Assembly (NCBI RefSeq): GCF_002894645.1
Contig: NZ_NCQY01000030.1
Span: 404,325-468,324, forward strand
Reading direction: 5' to 3'
Length of the DNA: 64,000 nt
Source: Salinibacter altiplanensis
GTDB lineage: Bacteria > Bacteroidota > Rhodothermia > Rhodothermales > Salinibacteraceae
Position numbers and translations under genes: made by a program
Notes under the pieces: model-generated
Told to the model about the DNA's origin: nothing
The model's input: the letters and a program-made list of their open reading frames with translations, nothing else
The model's database searches: none
Shown here: piece after piece, positions 52,517 through 61,151 of the stretch
How positions within the stretch are numbered: position 1 is the stretch's first letter
How the letters are laid out: each line of letters begins with the position of its first letter

Positions 52517-53538
52517 AGCGCCCCTGGCTCGTCGGTGCGGGACTGACGTCGGTCCTGGTCCTCACGATCGGGGCGGCCGTGGCGGTGGGCAGCACGGCCA
52601 CGGCCTGGGCCGACGTGTACCAGGTTCTTGCCCATCGGCTCTTCGGGCTCGGCCCTGCGCCGGACCCCATCGTCGATCGCATTGTGTGGCGTCTGCGCCT
52701 CCCGCGGGCCGTCCTGGCCTGCGTCATGGGCGGCGGGCTCTCCATCATCGGCGTGGCAATGCAGACCCTCGTCCGCAACCCGCTCGCGGAGCCTTACATC
52801 CTGGGCATCTCCAGCGGGGCCTCGGCCGGGGCGTCGCTCTTCTACCTCGGCTTCTTGCCGCCCCTGCTCAGCAAAACCTTGACCATGCCCCTCGCGGCCT
52901 TTGCGGGGGGACTGGCCTCCATCACGATCGTCTACCTCGTGGCCCGCGACGGGGTCCGCGTGTCGGTGGCCCGGCTGTTGCTGGCCGGGGTCGCGATGTC
53001 CGCCCTCATGGCCTCGATCACCTCGTTCGTCACCTTTTCTTCCCCGGAGCCCGACAAGCTGCGAGCGGTCCTCTTTTGGCTGCTCGGCTCGCTGAGTGGG
53101 GCGCGGTGGGGACTGCTTCCCATCCCGGCCGTCACAACCGCCCTTGGCCTCGGGGCCATGCTGGTTCTCGCCCGCCCCCTCGATGCCCTGCTCGTGGGAG
53201 AAGAGCCCGCTCAGGGCCTCGGAATGCCGGTCGAGACCCTCAAGCGCGGGCTCATCGTATTGGCGACGCTGGTCACGGGGACGCTCGTGGCCGTCTCCGG
53301 CGCCATTGGGTTCGTCGGGCTCATCGTGCCGCACGCAGTGCGCCTGCTCGTGGGGGTGCCCCACCGGCGCCTCGTGCCGCTTAGCTTCGTGGGGGGAGCC
53401 ATCTTCCTCTGCTGGGCCGACCTCGCCGCCCGCACCGCCCTCCCGGGTCAGGAGCTGCCCGTGGGCATCCTCACCGCCCTCTGCGGCGTGCCCTTCTTTC
53501 TGGCCTTGCTCCGCCAACGCGCCTACCAGTTTGGGTGA
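52513..53538 (+). CDS. FecCD-family ABC transporter permease (BtuC-like)
   Basis: A 341-residue inner-membrane permease with about ten helices. It has RIVWRLRLPRAVLACVMGG near residue 57, the highly conserved MQTLVRNPLAEPYILGISSG at 83-102 and the cytoplasmic coupling motif GAIGFVGLIVPHAVRLLVG near 265-285 that contacts the ATPase. It is translationally coupled to the binding-protein gene. The family usually has an ATP-binding subunit gene next, but here a polyprenyl synthase gene follows, so the ATPase is encoded elsewhere. Confidence 0.92.
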   Translation: MKRPWLVGAGLTSVLVLTIGAAVAVGSTATAWADVYQVLAHRLFGLGPAPDPIVDRIVWRLRLPRAVLACVMGGGLSIIGVAMQTLVRNPLAEPYILGISSGASAGASLFYLGFLPPLLSKTLTMPLAAFAGGLASITIVYLVARDGVRVSVARLLLAGVAMSALMASITSFVTFSSPEPDKLRAVLFWLLGSLSGARWGLLPIPAVTTALGLGAMLVLARPLDALLVGEEPAQGLGMPVETLKRGLIVLATLVTGTLVAVSGAIGFVGLIVPHAVRLLVGVPHRRLVPLSFVGGAIFLCWADLAARTALPGQELPVGILTALCGVPFFLALLRQRAYQFG

Positions 53539-53642
53539 CCGAGGCACGGAGGGACCACGGAAGAGAGTGGGCCTTCTTCCCCTCTCACGCTCGCCGTCGC
53601 CTCCGGCAAACCTTTCCCCGGGCCGAGACGTATCGGGAGTAG

Positions 53643-54731
53643 ATGTTTCAATCCAAACTGAAACCCCAAATGCCCGACGCCTCCTCCGCCGCCACGAACG
53701 GGCGCGCCGACGCCCCCCCCACCGACGGAGAACCACCGCCCCTGGACCGGCCCGTCCCCACCACCCTCGACGACATCCGCGTGCCGGTGGAAGACGACCT
53801 CGACGCCTTCCGCTCCTACTTTCGGGAGGCAATGCGCTCGGACCACATGCTGCTGGACAAGGTCACGCAGTACGTCCTGTGGCAGAAGGGGAAGCGCATT
53901 CGGCCGATCCTGGTGCTGCTGTCCGCTCAGGCGTGCGGGGGCGCCGCAACGGACCAGACCCACCGGGCCGCCGCCCTCGTCGAACTTCTGCACACCGCCA
54001 CCCTCGTGCACGACGACGTGGTGGACGACGCAGAGGAGCGACGCGGGGTGTTTTCGATCAACGCCCTCTGGAAAAACAAAATCGCGGTCCTGCTCGGCGA
54101 CTTTCTGCTGAGCCGGGGGCTGCTTCTCTCCCTGGACCACGATGACTACTCGGTGCTCCACACCCTCTCCGACGCCGTGCGGCGAATGAGCGAGGGGGAG
54201 CTGCTCCAGATCGAGAAGTCCCGCCTGCTCGACATCGACGAGGAGACGTACTTCCGCATCATCTCGGACAAGACCGCCTCCCTCATCTCCGCCTGCACCA
54301 AGAGCGGGGCCGTCAGCGTGACCGACGACGAATCGCTGATCGAGCGCATGGACCAGTTTGGCGAAACCCTGGGGCTCGCCTTCCAGATCCGGGACGACCT
54401 CTTCGACTTCAGCGTGGAGGACGCCGGAAAGCCCATCGGCATCGACCTGCAGGAGAAGAAGATGACGCTGCCGCTGATCGTGTCGCTGCGCGAGGCGGGC
54501 AAACGCGAGCAGAAGCGCATCCTCGACATCGTCGACCAGGACGAGAAGGACCGCGACGACCTCCGTACCATTGCGGACTTTGTGGATGACTACGGGGGGA
54601 TCGAGCATGCGCGCCGCAAAATGGAGTCGCTGGCGGCGGATGCCCGCTCGCTACTGAGCGCCCTCCCCCCATCCGAGGCCCGTGCCTCCCTCGCCGGACT
54701 CACGGAATTTGCCATCCAGCGCTCACGCTGA
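53643..54731 (+). CDS. Polyprenyl (trans-isoprenyl) diphosphate synthase
   Basis: A 362-residue enzyme that extends allylic diphosphates with IPP. Both aspartate-rich motifs are present: HDDVVDDAEERRG (first, DDxxD) and FQIRDDLFDF (second). KGKRIRPILVLL near residue 85 and GDFLLSRGLLL near 150 are typical. The position -5 region before the first motif reads LLHTATLV, with small residues that would allow a long chain, consistent with a quinone side chain (menaquinone, C35-C40) rather than FPP, but exact length is not readable. An N-terminal Pro/Asp-rich extension of about 45 residues is unusual. Confidence 0.93.
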   Translation: MFQSKLKPQMPDASSAATNGRADAPPTDGEPPPLDRPVPTTLDDIRVPVEDDLDAFRSYFREAMRSDHMLLDKVTQYVLWQKGKRIRPILVLLSAQACGGAATDQTHRAAALVELLHTATLVHDDVVDDAEERRGVFSINALWKNKIAVLLGDFLLSRGLLLSLDHDDYSVLHTLSDAVRRMSEGELLQIEKSRLLDIDEETYFRIISDKTASLISACTKSGAVSVTDDESLIERMDQFGETLGLAFQIRDDLFDFSVEDAGKPIGIDLQEKKMTLPLIVSLREAGKREQKRILDIVDQDEKDRDDLRTIADFVDDYGGIEHARRKMESLAADARSLLSALPPSEARASLAGLTEFAIQRSR

Positions 54732-54823
54732 GGCCGCGACGGAGTTCGGCATTCGGAGGATGAGTTTCGGTTGACGCCCTCGGCTCCTCGCACATCGCCG
54801 TTCACAATCCGAAACGACCCGCC

Positions 54824-55588
54824 ATGCCCGCCCTTCATCTCCTCGGCACCGGCGCCGCCCTTAGCGACCCGCACCGCACCACCACCATGCTCGCGGTGAC
54901 GGACGACGCCTCGCCCCCCAATACGCTCGTCGTGGACTGCGGCGGGAACGTGCTCCAGCGCCTGCAGGCCTGCGGCCGGTCCATTGACGACGTCGACGGC
55001 CTCCTGGTGACCCACGCCCACATGGACCACACGAGCGGCTTTCCGCTCTTCATGGAAAAGATCTGGCTCGACGGACGCGACCGGCCGATTCCCGTCTGTG
55101 GAATCGAGCCCGCCCTGGCCCAGGCCCGGCGCGTCTGGGACGCCTTCGCGCCGGTGCACGAGGGCTGGGACGGCATTCCCCCCATCGACTGGCGCGAGGT
55201 GCCCCACGAGCGGGGGACCCGCATCTGGACCCAGGCCCCGTGGACCGTCACTGCAGCCCCAGTGAATCACGGCGATACGGCGAACGTGGGGCTCCGCATC
55301 GAGCACGCCGACGGCGACGGGGGGCTGGCGTACTCCTGCGACACGGCTCCCGCCTCCAGCGTCGTGGACTTGGCGCAGGGCGCCGACGTGCTGGTCCACG
55401 AGGCCAATGGCGTCGGGGGCGGGCACTCGACGGCCGCGGGCGCGGCGAAGGTGGCCGCCGAGGCCGACGTGGATTACTTGCTCCTCGTGCATCTTCCGCC
55501 GGGCGACAAGCGGGACCGCCTGCGCGAGGCCCGCCAGGTCTTTCCCCACACGGACCTCGGCGAGGAACTCGGGACGTACGCGTGGTAG
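54824..55588 (+). CDS. Metallo-beta-lactamase-fold hydrolase (RNase Z-like)
   Basis: A 254-residue MBL-fold protein. The metal-binding motif is THAHMDHTSG (His64, His66, Asp68, His69). Later ligands are in APVNHGDTANV and YSCDTAPASS (Asp), then DVLVHEANG and LLLVHLPPGD (His). The N-terminus LHLLGTGAALSDPHRTTT is that of the RNase Z/arylsulfatase-like branch. It could be a tRNA 3'-endonuclease relative or a general phosphodiesterase; the exosite arm of RNase Z is not obvious. It runs convergent with the HlyIII gene with only seven bases between. Confidence 0.87.
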   Translation: MPALHLLGTGAALSDPHRTTTMLAVTDDASPPNTLVVDCGGNVLQRLQACGRSIDDVDGLLVTHAHMDHTSGFPLFMEKIWLDGRDRPIPVCGIEPALAQARRVWDAFAPVHEGWDGIPPIDWREVPHERGTRIWTQAPWTVTAAPVNHGDTANVGLRIEHADGDGGLAYSCDTAPASSVVDLAQGADVLVHEANGVGGGHSTAAGAAKVAAEADVDYLLLVHLPPGDKRDRLREARQVFPHTDLGEELGTYAW

Positions 55589-55595
55589 CGCGGGG

Positions 55596-56297
55596 CTACA
55601 GGACGTACAGCACCACCGCGGCGTAGTGACAGGCGCTCCCCACCAGCACGAAGACGTGCCAGATGGCGTGGCTGTACCGCAGGGAGTGCCAGCCGTAGAA
55701 GAGGACGCCGACCGTGTAGGCCAGCCCGCCCGCCGCGATTAAGAGCAGCCCCCCCAGCGGCAGCGCGGCGCTCATGGGGTTCGCGAAGAGCACCCCGAGC
55801 CACCCCATGAGCAAGTACAGTGTGGTCGCCGCCGGGTGGAAGCGGTGCGTCGAAAACAGCTTGAACAGCAGCCCCGCGAGGGCGAGCCCCCACACGAGCG
55901 CGAGCACGGTCCAGCCCCAGTCCTCCCGCATGAGCACCCCCACGAACGGCGTGTAGGTGCCCGCGATGAGGAGGAAGATGGCGACGTGGTCGAGGATGCG
56001 CAGGATCCGCTTCAACCGCGCGGTGCCGACGCTGTGGTAGAGGGTCGAAGTGGCGTAGAGGAAGACGAGCGTCCCCCCGAAGACCGCCGAGGCCGCCAGG
56101 TCCCACCCCCCGCCCGCGACCCCCGACAGGACGATCAGTCCAATCCAGCCGATCACGCTCAGCACGAGGCCAATCCCATGCGTGATGGCGTTCGCGAGTT
56201 CTTCCTCGTAGGACTGCCGCTTGTGCGGCGCCATGGTCGGGTCCTGGGCGGGCTCGGAGGCCTCGCCCTCAAAGTTCCAGGGAAGCATGGCGGGCAT
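55596..56297 (-). CDS. Hemolysin III/PAQR-family membrane protein
   Basis: A 233-residue seven-helix membrane protein. PAQR motif A is in SYEEELANAITHGIGLVLS, FLYATSTLYHSV carries the His-containing second motif, RILDHVAIFLLIAGTYTPF the third, and the last helix has SHAIWHVFVLVGSACHYAAV, whose His residues complete the zinc site. Bacterial members are called hemolysin III, but the activity is probably lipid-related (ceramidase-like) or unknown. The predicted helices match in number and spacing. An in-frame ATG three codons in is also possible as start. Confidence 0.9.
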   Translation of the reverse strand: MPAMLPWNFEGEASEPAQDPTMAPHKRQSYEEELANAITHGIGLVLSVIGWIGLIVLSGVAGGGWDLAASAVFGGTLVFLYATSTLYHSVGTARLKRILRILDHVAIFLLIAGTYTPFVGVLMREDWGWTVLALVWGLALAGLLFKLFSTHRFHPAATTLYLLMGWLGVLFANPMSAALPLGGLLLIAAGGLAYTVGVLFYGWHSLRYSHAIWHVFVLVGSACHYAAVVLYVL

Positions 56298-56385
56298 TGC
56301 CTACCGGCGACCAGTCAAAAGGAAATAAGAGCATCCCATGTATGGGTCTCCACGTGTAAGGTACGACGCGCCACGGAGCCTACTG

Positions 56386-56949
56386 TTACGAGGAAATTAG
56401 GTCCGGACCGGGCGCGCCCCGATCGGTGGTTTCTTCCTGTCTTCGGTTGGCGCGTCGCCATATTCGGTAGTCCCGCAAATCTTGCTCCACCAGGGAGAGA
56501 CAGGCCGACACGACGGCGGCATCGTCAAGGAGCCCCACCAAAGGCAGAGCATCCGGAACGAGGTCGAACGGGTTGAGGACATAGAGGAGCGCGAAGCCCA
56601 CCGCACTGAGCGTCCAGACCGGGAGGCCACGGTACCGCCCCGCCCGGACATCCCGGATCAGATCCAGAAGCAGCCGGCCGTCGTCCAGCAGCCGCCGGAT
56701 CCCGCCGTCCTTCCGAAAACGCGCCTCAATCGCCTCGGCGCGGTCGACCACCGTGTCGAGGTCCGCCTCCGTGATTCGCCGAGCCTTCTCCCGCACGTAC
56801 TCGGCATCGATGCGGTCCAGCCGATCGGCGAGGCGCGTGTCCCGGACGCTCCGGATTCGCTTCCGAAGTCGGGCAAAGACGGACGCGGAGGAGGAGTCAT
56901 CCGACGAACCCTGTGAGATGGGGGAAGGATCGGTCTGACCGTCGGCCAT
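56386..56949 (-). CDS. DUF1232 (YkvA-like) membrane-associated protein
   Basis: A 187-residue protein. The N-terminal half is charged and helical (FARLRKRIRSVRD, EYVREKARRITEADLDTVVD). The DUF1232 signature LLYVLNPFDLVPDALPLVGLLDDAAVV lies near residues 125-152 and forms a hydrophobic hairpin, with LIRDVRAGRYRGLP ahead of it. The family is widespread with no known biochemical role. The ATG at 56949 is chosen because the upstream frame is not protein-like. Confidence 0.88.
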   Translation of the reverse strand: MADGQTDPSPISQGSSDDSSSASVFARLRKRIRSVRDTRLADRLDRIDAEYVREKARRITEADLDTVVDRAEAIEARFRKDGGIRRLLDDGRLLLDLIRDVRAGRYRGLPVWTLSAVGFALLYVLNPFDLVPDALPLVGLLDDAAVVSACLSLVEQDLRDYRIWRRANRRQEETTDRGAPGPDLISS

Positions 56950-57151
56950 GTCAGGCGGAGCGATGTGGGAAACACAGGGATACACGAGATGCGGGGACGA
57001 ATGCTCCCGCCCCTGGCGTTTTAGATCCCCACTTGCCCAACATCCCAAAATTCATTTTGCAATAACGGCAGCGTACGCCCACTGACTCTTTGCCTTCAGT
57101 TTTCTATACTGAGACCCGAGGTTCTTTTCACCTATCCCCCTTTTCGTGCGT

Positions 57152-57571
57152 ATGCACCTGAGCATAGACCAGATCAACGATGCCGTCCAGTTTCGGGGCA
57201 CAAACGGCGATCACGACGTGACGATTGCCTCCACGAACGACCAGGAGGGGCTGAGTCCGATGGAGATGGCCGCGCTGAGCGTCATCGGCTGCAGCAGCAT
57301 CGACCTCCTGACAATCTTGGAGAAGCAGAAGCAGGACATTGAAGACTTCAGTGCCGACATTGACGGGGAGCGCGCCGATGATCCCCCGCGCGTCTTCACC
57401 GACCTGCACCTACACTACGAGTTCAGCGGCGGCGTGGACCCGGACAAGGTCCGCCGGGCCATTACCCTGAGCCTCGACAAGTACTGCTCGGTGTCAAACA
57501 TGGTCGACCAGACCGCTACCATTACGTTCACCTTCACCGTCAACGGCGAGCGGTACGAGCAGGAGGAATAG
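57152..57571 (+). CDS. OsmC-family protein (peroxide/organic hydroperoxide reductase-like)
   Basis: A 139-residue protein of the OsmC/Ohr fold. It has GLSPMEMAALSVIGCSSIDLLTIL, the helix carrying the first redox Cys, and SLDKYCSVSNMVDQTATI, the second Cys near the C-terminus, spaced as in the family. Between them lie the VFTDLHLHYEFSGGVDPDKV strands. A two-cysteine peroxidase activity toward organic hydroperoxides is expected. The start may be the ATG at 57152 or the GTG two codons earlier. It is followed by a 14-base tandem duplication and faces the mccB gene. Confidence 0.88.
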   Translation: MHLSIDQINDAVQFRGTNGDHDVTIASTNDQEGLSPMEMAALSVIGCSSIDLLTILEKQKQDIEDFSADIDGERADDPPRVFTDLHLHYEFSGGVDPDKVRRAITLSLDKYCSVSNMVDQTATITFTFTVNGERYEQEE

Positions 57572-57599
57572 TCACTCCTCAAACATCACTCCTCAAACA
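57572..57599. repeat. Perfect tandem duplication of a 14-base unit
   Basis: tcactcctcaaaca occurs twice in a row directly after the OsmC stop codon, in the gap before the convergent carboxyltransferase gene. It looks like a recent slippage duplication. Confidence 0.9.
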
Positions 57600-57652
57600 A
57601 CAGTTGCCCCTCGGCACCGGACACGGGCCGAAGCCCCTCGCCCTCCGCCGGC

Positions 57653-59335
57653 CTATGTCTGGATCACACCGGGATTGAACCGCTCCAGGGTGGGATTGTG
57701 GTCTACCATGTCGAGGCCACGGGCGAGCCAGTCACGCGTGTCATGCGGATCGATAAGGGCATCTACCCAAAGGCGGGCCGCCGCGTAGTAGGGCGTCGTC
57801 TGCTCCGCGTAGCGATCCTGGATTTTGGACAGCAGCTCCTGCTCATCCTCCTCCGACAGCTCCTTCCCCTGCTTCTCCAGCTGGCGCACTTTGATTTGCT
57901 TCAGCACCTTGGAGGCCTGCGTTCCCCCCATCACGGCAATCTTGGCCGAGGGCCAGGCCAGCACGAGGCGGGGGTCGTAGGCCCGCCCGCACATCGCGTA
58001 GTTGCCGGCCCCGTACGAATTGCCCACCACGACGGTCAGCTTGGGCACGGTCGAATTGGACACGGCGTTCACCATCTTCGCTCCATCCTTGATGATGCCT
58101 CCCTGCTCGGCCCGCTTCCCGACCATGAAGCCCGTCACGTCCTGGAAAAAGACGATCGGAATCTCCTTCTGATTGCAGTTCATGATGAAGCGGGCCGCCT
58201 TGTCGGCGGCGTCGGCGTAGATGACACCCCCGACCTGAATTTCGCCCTTCGAGTCGAGGTCCGTCCGGTTGCGCACCACGGCCCGCTGGTTCGCCACGAC
58301 CCCCACATTCCACCCGTCGATGCGGGCGTAGCCGGTGAGAAGAGTGCGTCCGTAGCCCTCCTTGTACTCGGTCCAAGACTCCGCGTCGACAATCCGGGCC
58401 AAAATCTCGCGCATGTCGTACTGCGCATTCCCTTCCGCCGGAAAGAGACCATACAGCTCGTCCGCCGGGTAGGCGGGCTGGACCGGCTCCTTTCGGGCGT
58501 ATCCGAAGCGCTCCGTCGGGCCGGAGTGGTCGACGAGCGATCGGATCTTGTCGAGCGCCGCCTCGTCGTCCTCCACCTTGTGGTCAACCACGCCGGAAAT
58601 TTCGGAATGGGCCGTGGCGCCCCCCAGTTCTTCCGCTTCCACATCCTCCCCGATGGCCGCCTTCACGAGGTACGGCCCCGCCAAAAACACGGAGCCGGTG
58701 TCCTCCACGATGATGGCCTCGTCGCTCATGATGGGCAGGTAGGCCCCGCCGGCCACACAGCTTCCCATGATGGCCGCGATCTGCGGGATGCCCTTGCTCG
58801 ACAGCTTCGCGTTGTTGCGGAAGATGCGGCCGAAGTCGTCCTCGTCGGGAAAAATCTCGTCCTGCATCGGCAGGTACACGCCCGCCGAGTCGACGAGGTA
58901 GAGGATGGGCACGTGGTTCTCCAGCGCAATTCGCTGCGCGCGAAGGTTTTTCTTGGCCGTAATCGGAAACCAAGCCCCTGCCTTCACGGTGGCGTCGTTC
59001 GCCACGATCATACACTCCCGACCGCTCACGGGCCCCAGTCCCATGACGGTCCCTCCTGCCGGGCAGCCCCCCTCGTCCTCATACATCTCGTACCCGGCAA
59101 AGAGCCCCAGCTCCCCAAATGCCGCCGGGTCGTCGACCAGGTACTCGATTCGTTCCCGGGCCGTGAGCTTGCCCCGCTCGTGCTCTCGCTCCCTCTTTTC
59201 CGCCCCGCCTCCTGCCCGGACCTGCGCGGCCCGCTCCTGCATCGTCTCGACGAGGGCCTCGTACTGGGCCGCCTGATCCTGAAACGAAGCGCTTTCAACT
59301 GGGGATTCGGTGCCTATCGTGTCGGAGTCGGACAT
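57653..59335 (-). CDS. mccB: Acyl-CoA carboxylase carboxyltransferase subunit, methylcrotonyl-CoA type
   Basis: A 560-residue carboxyltransferase that moves CO2 from carboxybiotin to an acyl-CoA. Visible signatures: GKLTARERIEYLVDDP near residue 55, VKAGAWFPITAKKNLRAQRI, MGSCVAGGAYLPIMSDEAI and VDHKVEDDEAAL in the N-half, and FFQDVTGFMVGKRAEQGGII plus VVGNSYGAGNYAMCGRAYDP in the C-half, which define the methylcrotonyl-CoA carboxylase/geranyl-CoA group over propionyl-CoA carboxylase. The biotin-carrying alpha subunit is not in the window. With HMG-CoA lyase at 28404-29333 it fits leucine degradation. Confidence 0.9.
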   Translation of the reverse strand: MSDSDTIGTESPVESASFQDQAAQYEALVETMQERAAQVRAGGGAEKREREHERGKLTARERIEYLVDDPAAFGELGLFAGYEMYEDEGGCPAGGTVMGLGPVSGRECMIVANDATVKAGAWFPITAKKNLRAQRIALENHVPILYLVDSAGVYLPMQDEIFPDEDDFGRIFRNNAKLSSKGIPQIAAIMGSCVAGGAYLPIMSDEAIIVEDTGSVFLAGPYLVKAAIGEDVEAEELGGATAHSEISGVVDHKVEDDEAALDKIRSLVDHSGPTERFGYARKEPVQPAYPADELYGLFPAEGNAQYDMREILARIVDAESWTEYKEGYGRTLLTGYARIDGWNVGVVANQRAVVRNRTDLDSKGEIQVGGVIYADAADKAARFIMNCNQKEIPIVFFQDVTGFMVGKRAEQGGIIKDGAKMVNAVSNSTVPKLTVVVGNSYGAGNYAMCGRAYDPRLVLAWPSAKIAVMGGTQASKVLKQIKVRQLEKQGKELSEEDEQELLSKIQDRYAEQTTPYYAAARLWVDALIDPHDTRDWLARGLDMVDHNPTLERFNPGVIQT

Positions 59336-59931
59336 GCAGAGATGAGCGTTGGGGAAGACAATTACGAAGCCACTTCTGTCCCTAAACTAATCGATGCGGG
59401 CCCCAATCCAAAATGCTCTGCCACTCCCCTACTCGGTACAGGGAGGCACAGAGAGACACGAGAGGCGCGGGGAGATACGACAAGACAACAAGGGCCTTTC
59501 TCCTCTTCTGCCTGGAGCCTCACCTTTCCACCAGCGGTCTCGACCGGAGGCCCCCGACCCGAAGCACACGACGCGCGAAGCATCCCCGCAGGGGCAGGGC
59601 CTTTCACCGGGCAAAACACAGCCGAGAATGACTCGCCTTTTTGCGTCTCTCAGGGACGACGCTCGGCTGATGGCTGGGCTCCTCAAACACCGTTTGTGGG
59701 ATGGATGAGTCGCCGTGACAAAGGGAGCAGGGCAACGTTGCAAATAGCACTCATGTGATCCCTCGTGTCGGCGCTACCAGGGACGTGCAAAGGCCATCCT
59801 GCGCGCGATTCCCAAGGTCGCAGCGCTGGAAGCGAAGTGGCCGAGTGCTTTCAGGGTGCGATCGGGTACTGGCCGAGGGAGCCACAGAACGTCCACCAAA
59901 CAGATTCTCATTCTCTCAAACGCAAGGCGAA
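59336..59931. other. 596-base region without a recognised gene
   Basis: Translations in all frames are Arg/Ser/Pro-rich with no family match. I see no RNA gene, repeat array or remnant of a mobile element. The stretch 59336-59410 is the leader of the carboxyltransferase gene. Confidence 0.5.
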
Positions 59932-59971
59932 CACAAAAAGCCCGCCCTCACGCCGAGGGCAGGCCTTTGTG
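59932..59971 (-). terminator. Intrinsic terminator of the CsbD-like gene
   Basis: cacaaaaagcccgccctc pairs with gagggcaggcctttgtg around an acgcc loop, with one mismatch and one bulge, an unusually long stem. Read on the minus strand it ends GGGCTTTTTGTG, a good T-tract. It lies 76 bases after the CsbD-like stop. Confidence 0.8.
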
Positions 59972-60046
59972 AACAGTACGCAGCGGGTTTGCTGGATGAG
60001 AATGCCCGCTCGTCCGAGGCGTCACTCAACACCAGCACCGAACAGT

Positions 60047-60241
60047 CTACAGGATGGCGCTCATTTTGCGACGGATTTCGTCGACGGGCTCTTCGGTTTT
60101 GTCGTGGATCAGCCCCACGATCTTTGTGAAGTTGCCCCGGGCTCGCTTCATTTGCTTGTTGTCAAAGTCCGTTTCGTCCCAGATGTCTTTGATTTGGTCG
60201 CGGATCCGACGCCAGTCTTCATTCATTTTTTCCGTCGCCAT
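60047..60241 (-). CDS. CsbD-like small stress protein
   Basis: A 64-residue charged helical protein. It reads MATEKMNEDWRRIRDQIK at the start, then DETDFDNKQMKRARGNF and KIVGLIHDKTEEPVDEI, which follows the CsbD pattern of a Trp-Ile-Lys start, a DxD-like turn and a GK/KI-VGLI segment. CsbD proteins rise under general stress and have no known activity. A start at the second ATG (60226) is possible. A terminator follows downstream. Family membership is by eye and moderately sure. Confidence 0.7.
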   Translation of the reverse strand: MATEKMNEDWRRIRDQIKDIWDETDFDNKQMKRARGNFTKIVGLIHDKTEEPVDEIRRKMSAIL

Positions 60242-60411
60242 AAGCCAGTCTCGTAGGGATTTTGAGTAAGGATGCGATGTGGTAAGTGGATGATACTGTG
60301 TTTTTAGCGCCGGAGTTTCCTCAGTTCACGCCAGACAGACGCGCGGGTCTGCCCTCATCACTGGAACGACATGTCGCGGGCCGCTCTCGTCGAACTGTCT
60401 CATTGCGTTGG

Positions 60412-60874
60412 TCAACGGAGGGGGACGCCGTCGCCCCTGGAAGACTGCTGGGCCGTTGCGGGCACTCGTTCCTCCGTGTCGCCCCCCGAGCGTCCTGTCG
60501 TCGCTAACCGGAACTGATGAACGAGCTGGCGCGCATCGTCGCTCGCGTCTCGCAGTTTCGAAATGGCCTGCGTGATGTCCCGGGTCGCCTCGTCGGCCTG
60601 GCCCGCCAGTTCACGAATCTCTTCGGCCACCACGGCAAACCCTTGTCCCGTTGTCCCCGACTGGCCGCGTTCAGCGCAAGGAGGTTGGTCTGATGGTCCC
60701 GTCGGGCTTAAATTCAATGACCGCTTGGGACCGATGAACGGCCTCAACCAGGGCGGACGTGCCCATGTCTGCCTCTTGAGGGGATGTCTCATCGACGTCG
60801 TTTTGAGGGGAGGAATCGGAGTCGAAAAGCGAACCCAGCACGAAGCAGAGAGCTGTAATACCAAATGCCGACGG
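60412..60874 (-). pseudogene. Decayed methyl-accepting chemotaxis protein
   Basis: Reading on the minus strand, three pieces of one chemoreceptor appear in order in three different frames. Up to about 60700 one frame gives a hydrophobic segment (FGITALCFVLGSLF) then ALVEAVHRSQAVIEFKPDG, the start of a PAS domain. At 60692-60663 a second frame gives QTNLLALNAA, the signalling tip. From 60648 a third frame gives GQGFAVVAEEIRELAGQADE and on to QLVHQFRL, the far side of the hairpin. The middle of the PAS domain and most of the IEAARAGE-type bend are deleted. There is no intact start. Confidence 0.8.
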
Positions 60875-61151
60875 TCATTGTGCACATTCGTGTGGATGAT
60901 ACGGGAAGAGAACGTCGCGAGGCGCGCCTCGCGACGGGCCTTCCGAGACGTCCCAGAGCCATCCGGTGCATGGTGATCCCTCGCAACTGGTATAATGCAA
61001 CGATTGTCGCGAGGGTCGTCCGTAGGGATCGACTGCTCCCACCGAGGCTTAACCTCACTCACGAATCAGTGGCGTCCCCCTCCCCGAACGGCAAGAAACG
61101 TTCTTCGTACAAACCCTCTCGGTTGTTTTCGAAGTAGCAGTAGTATTCTCA

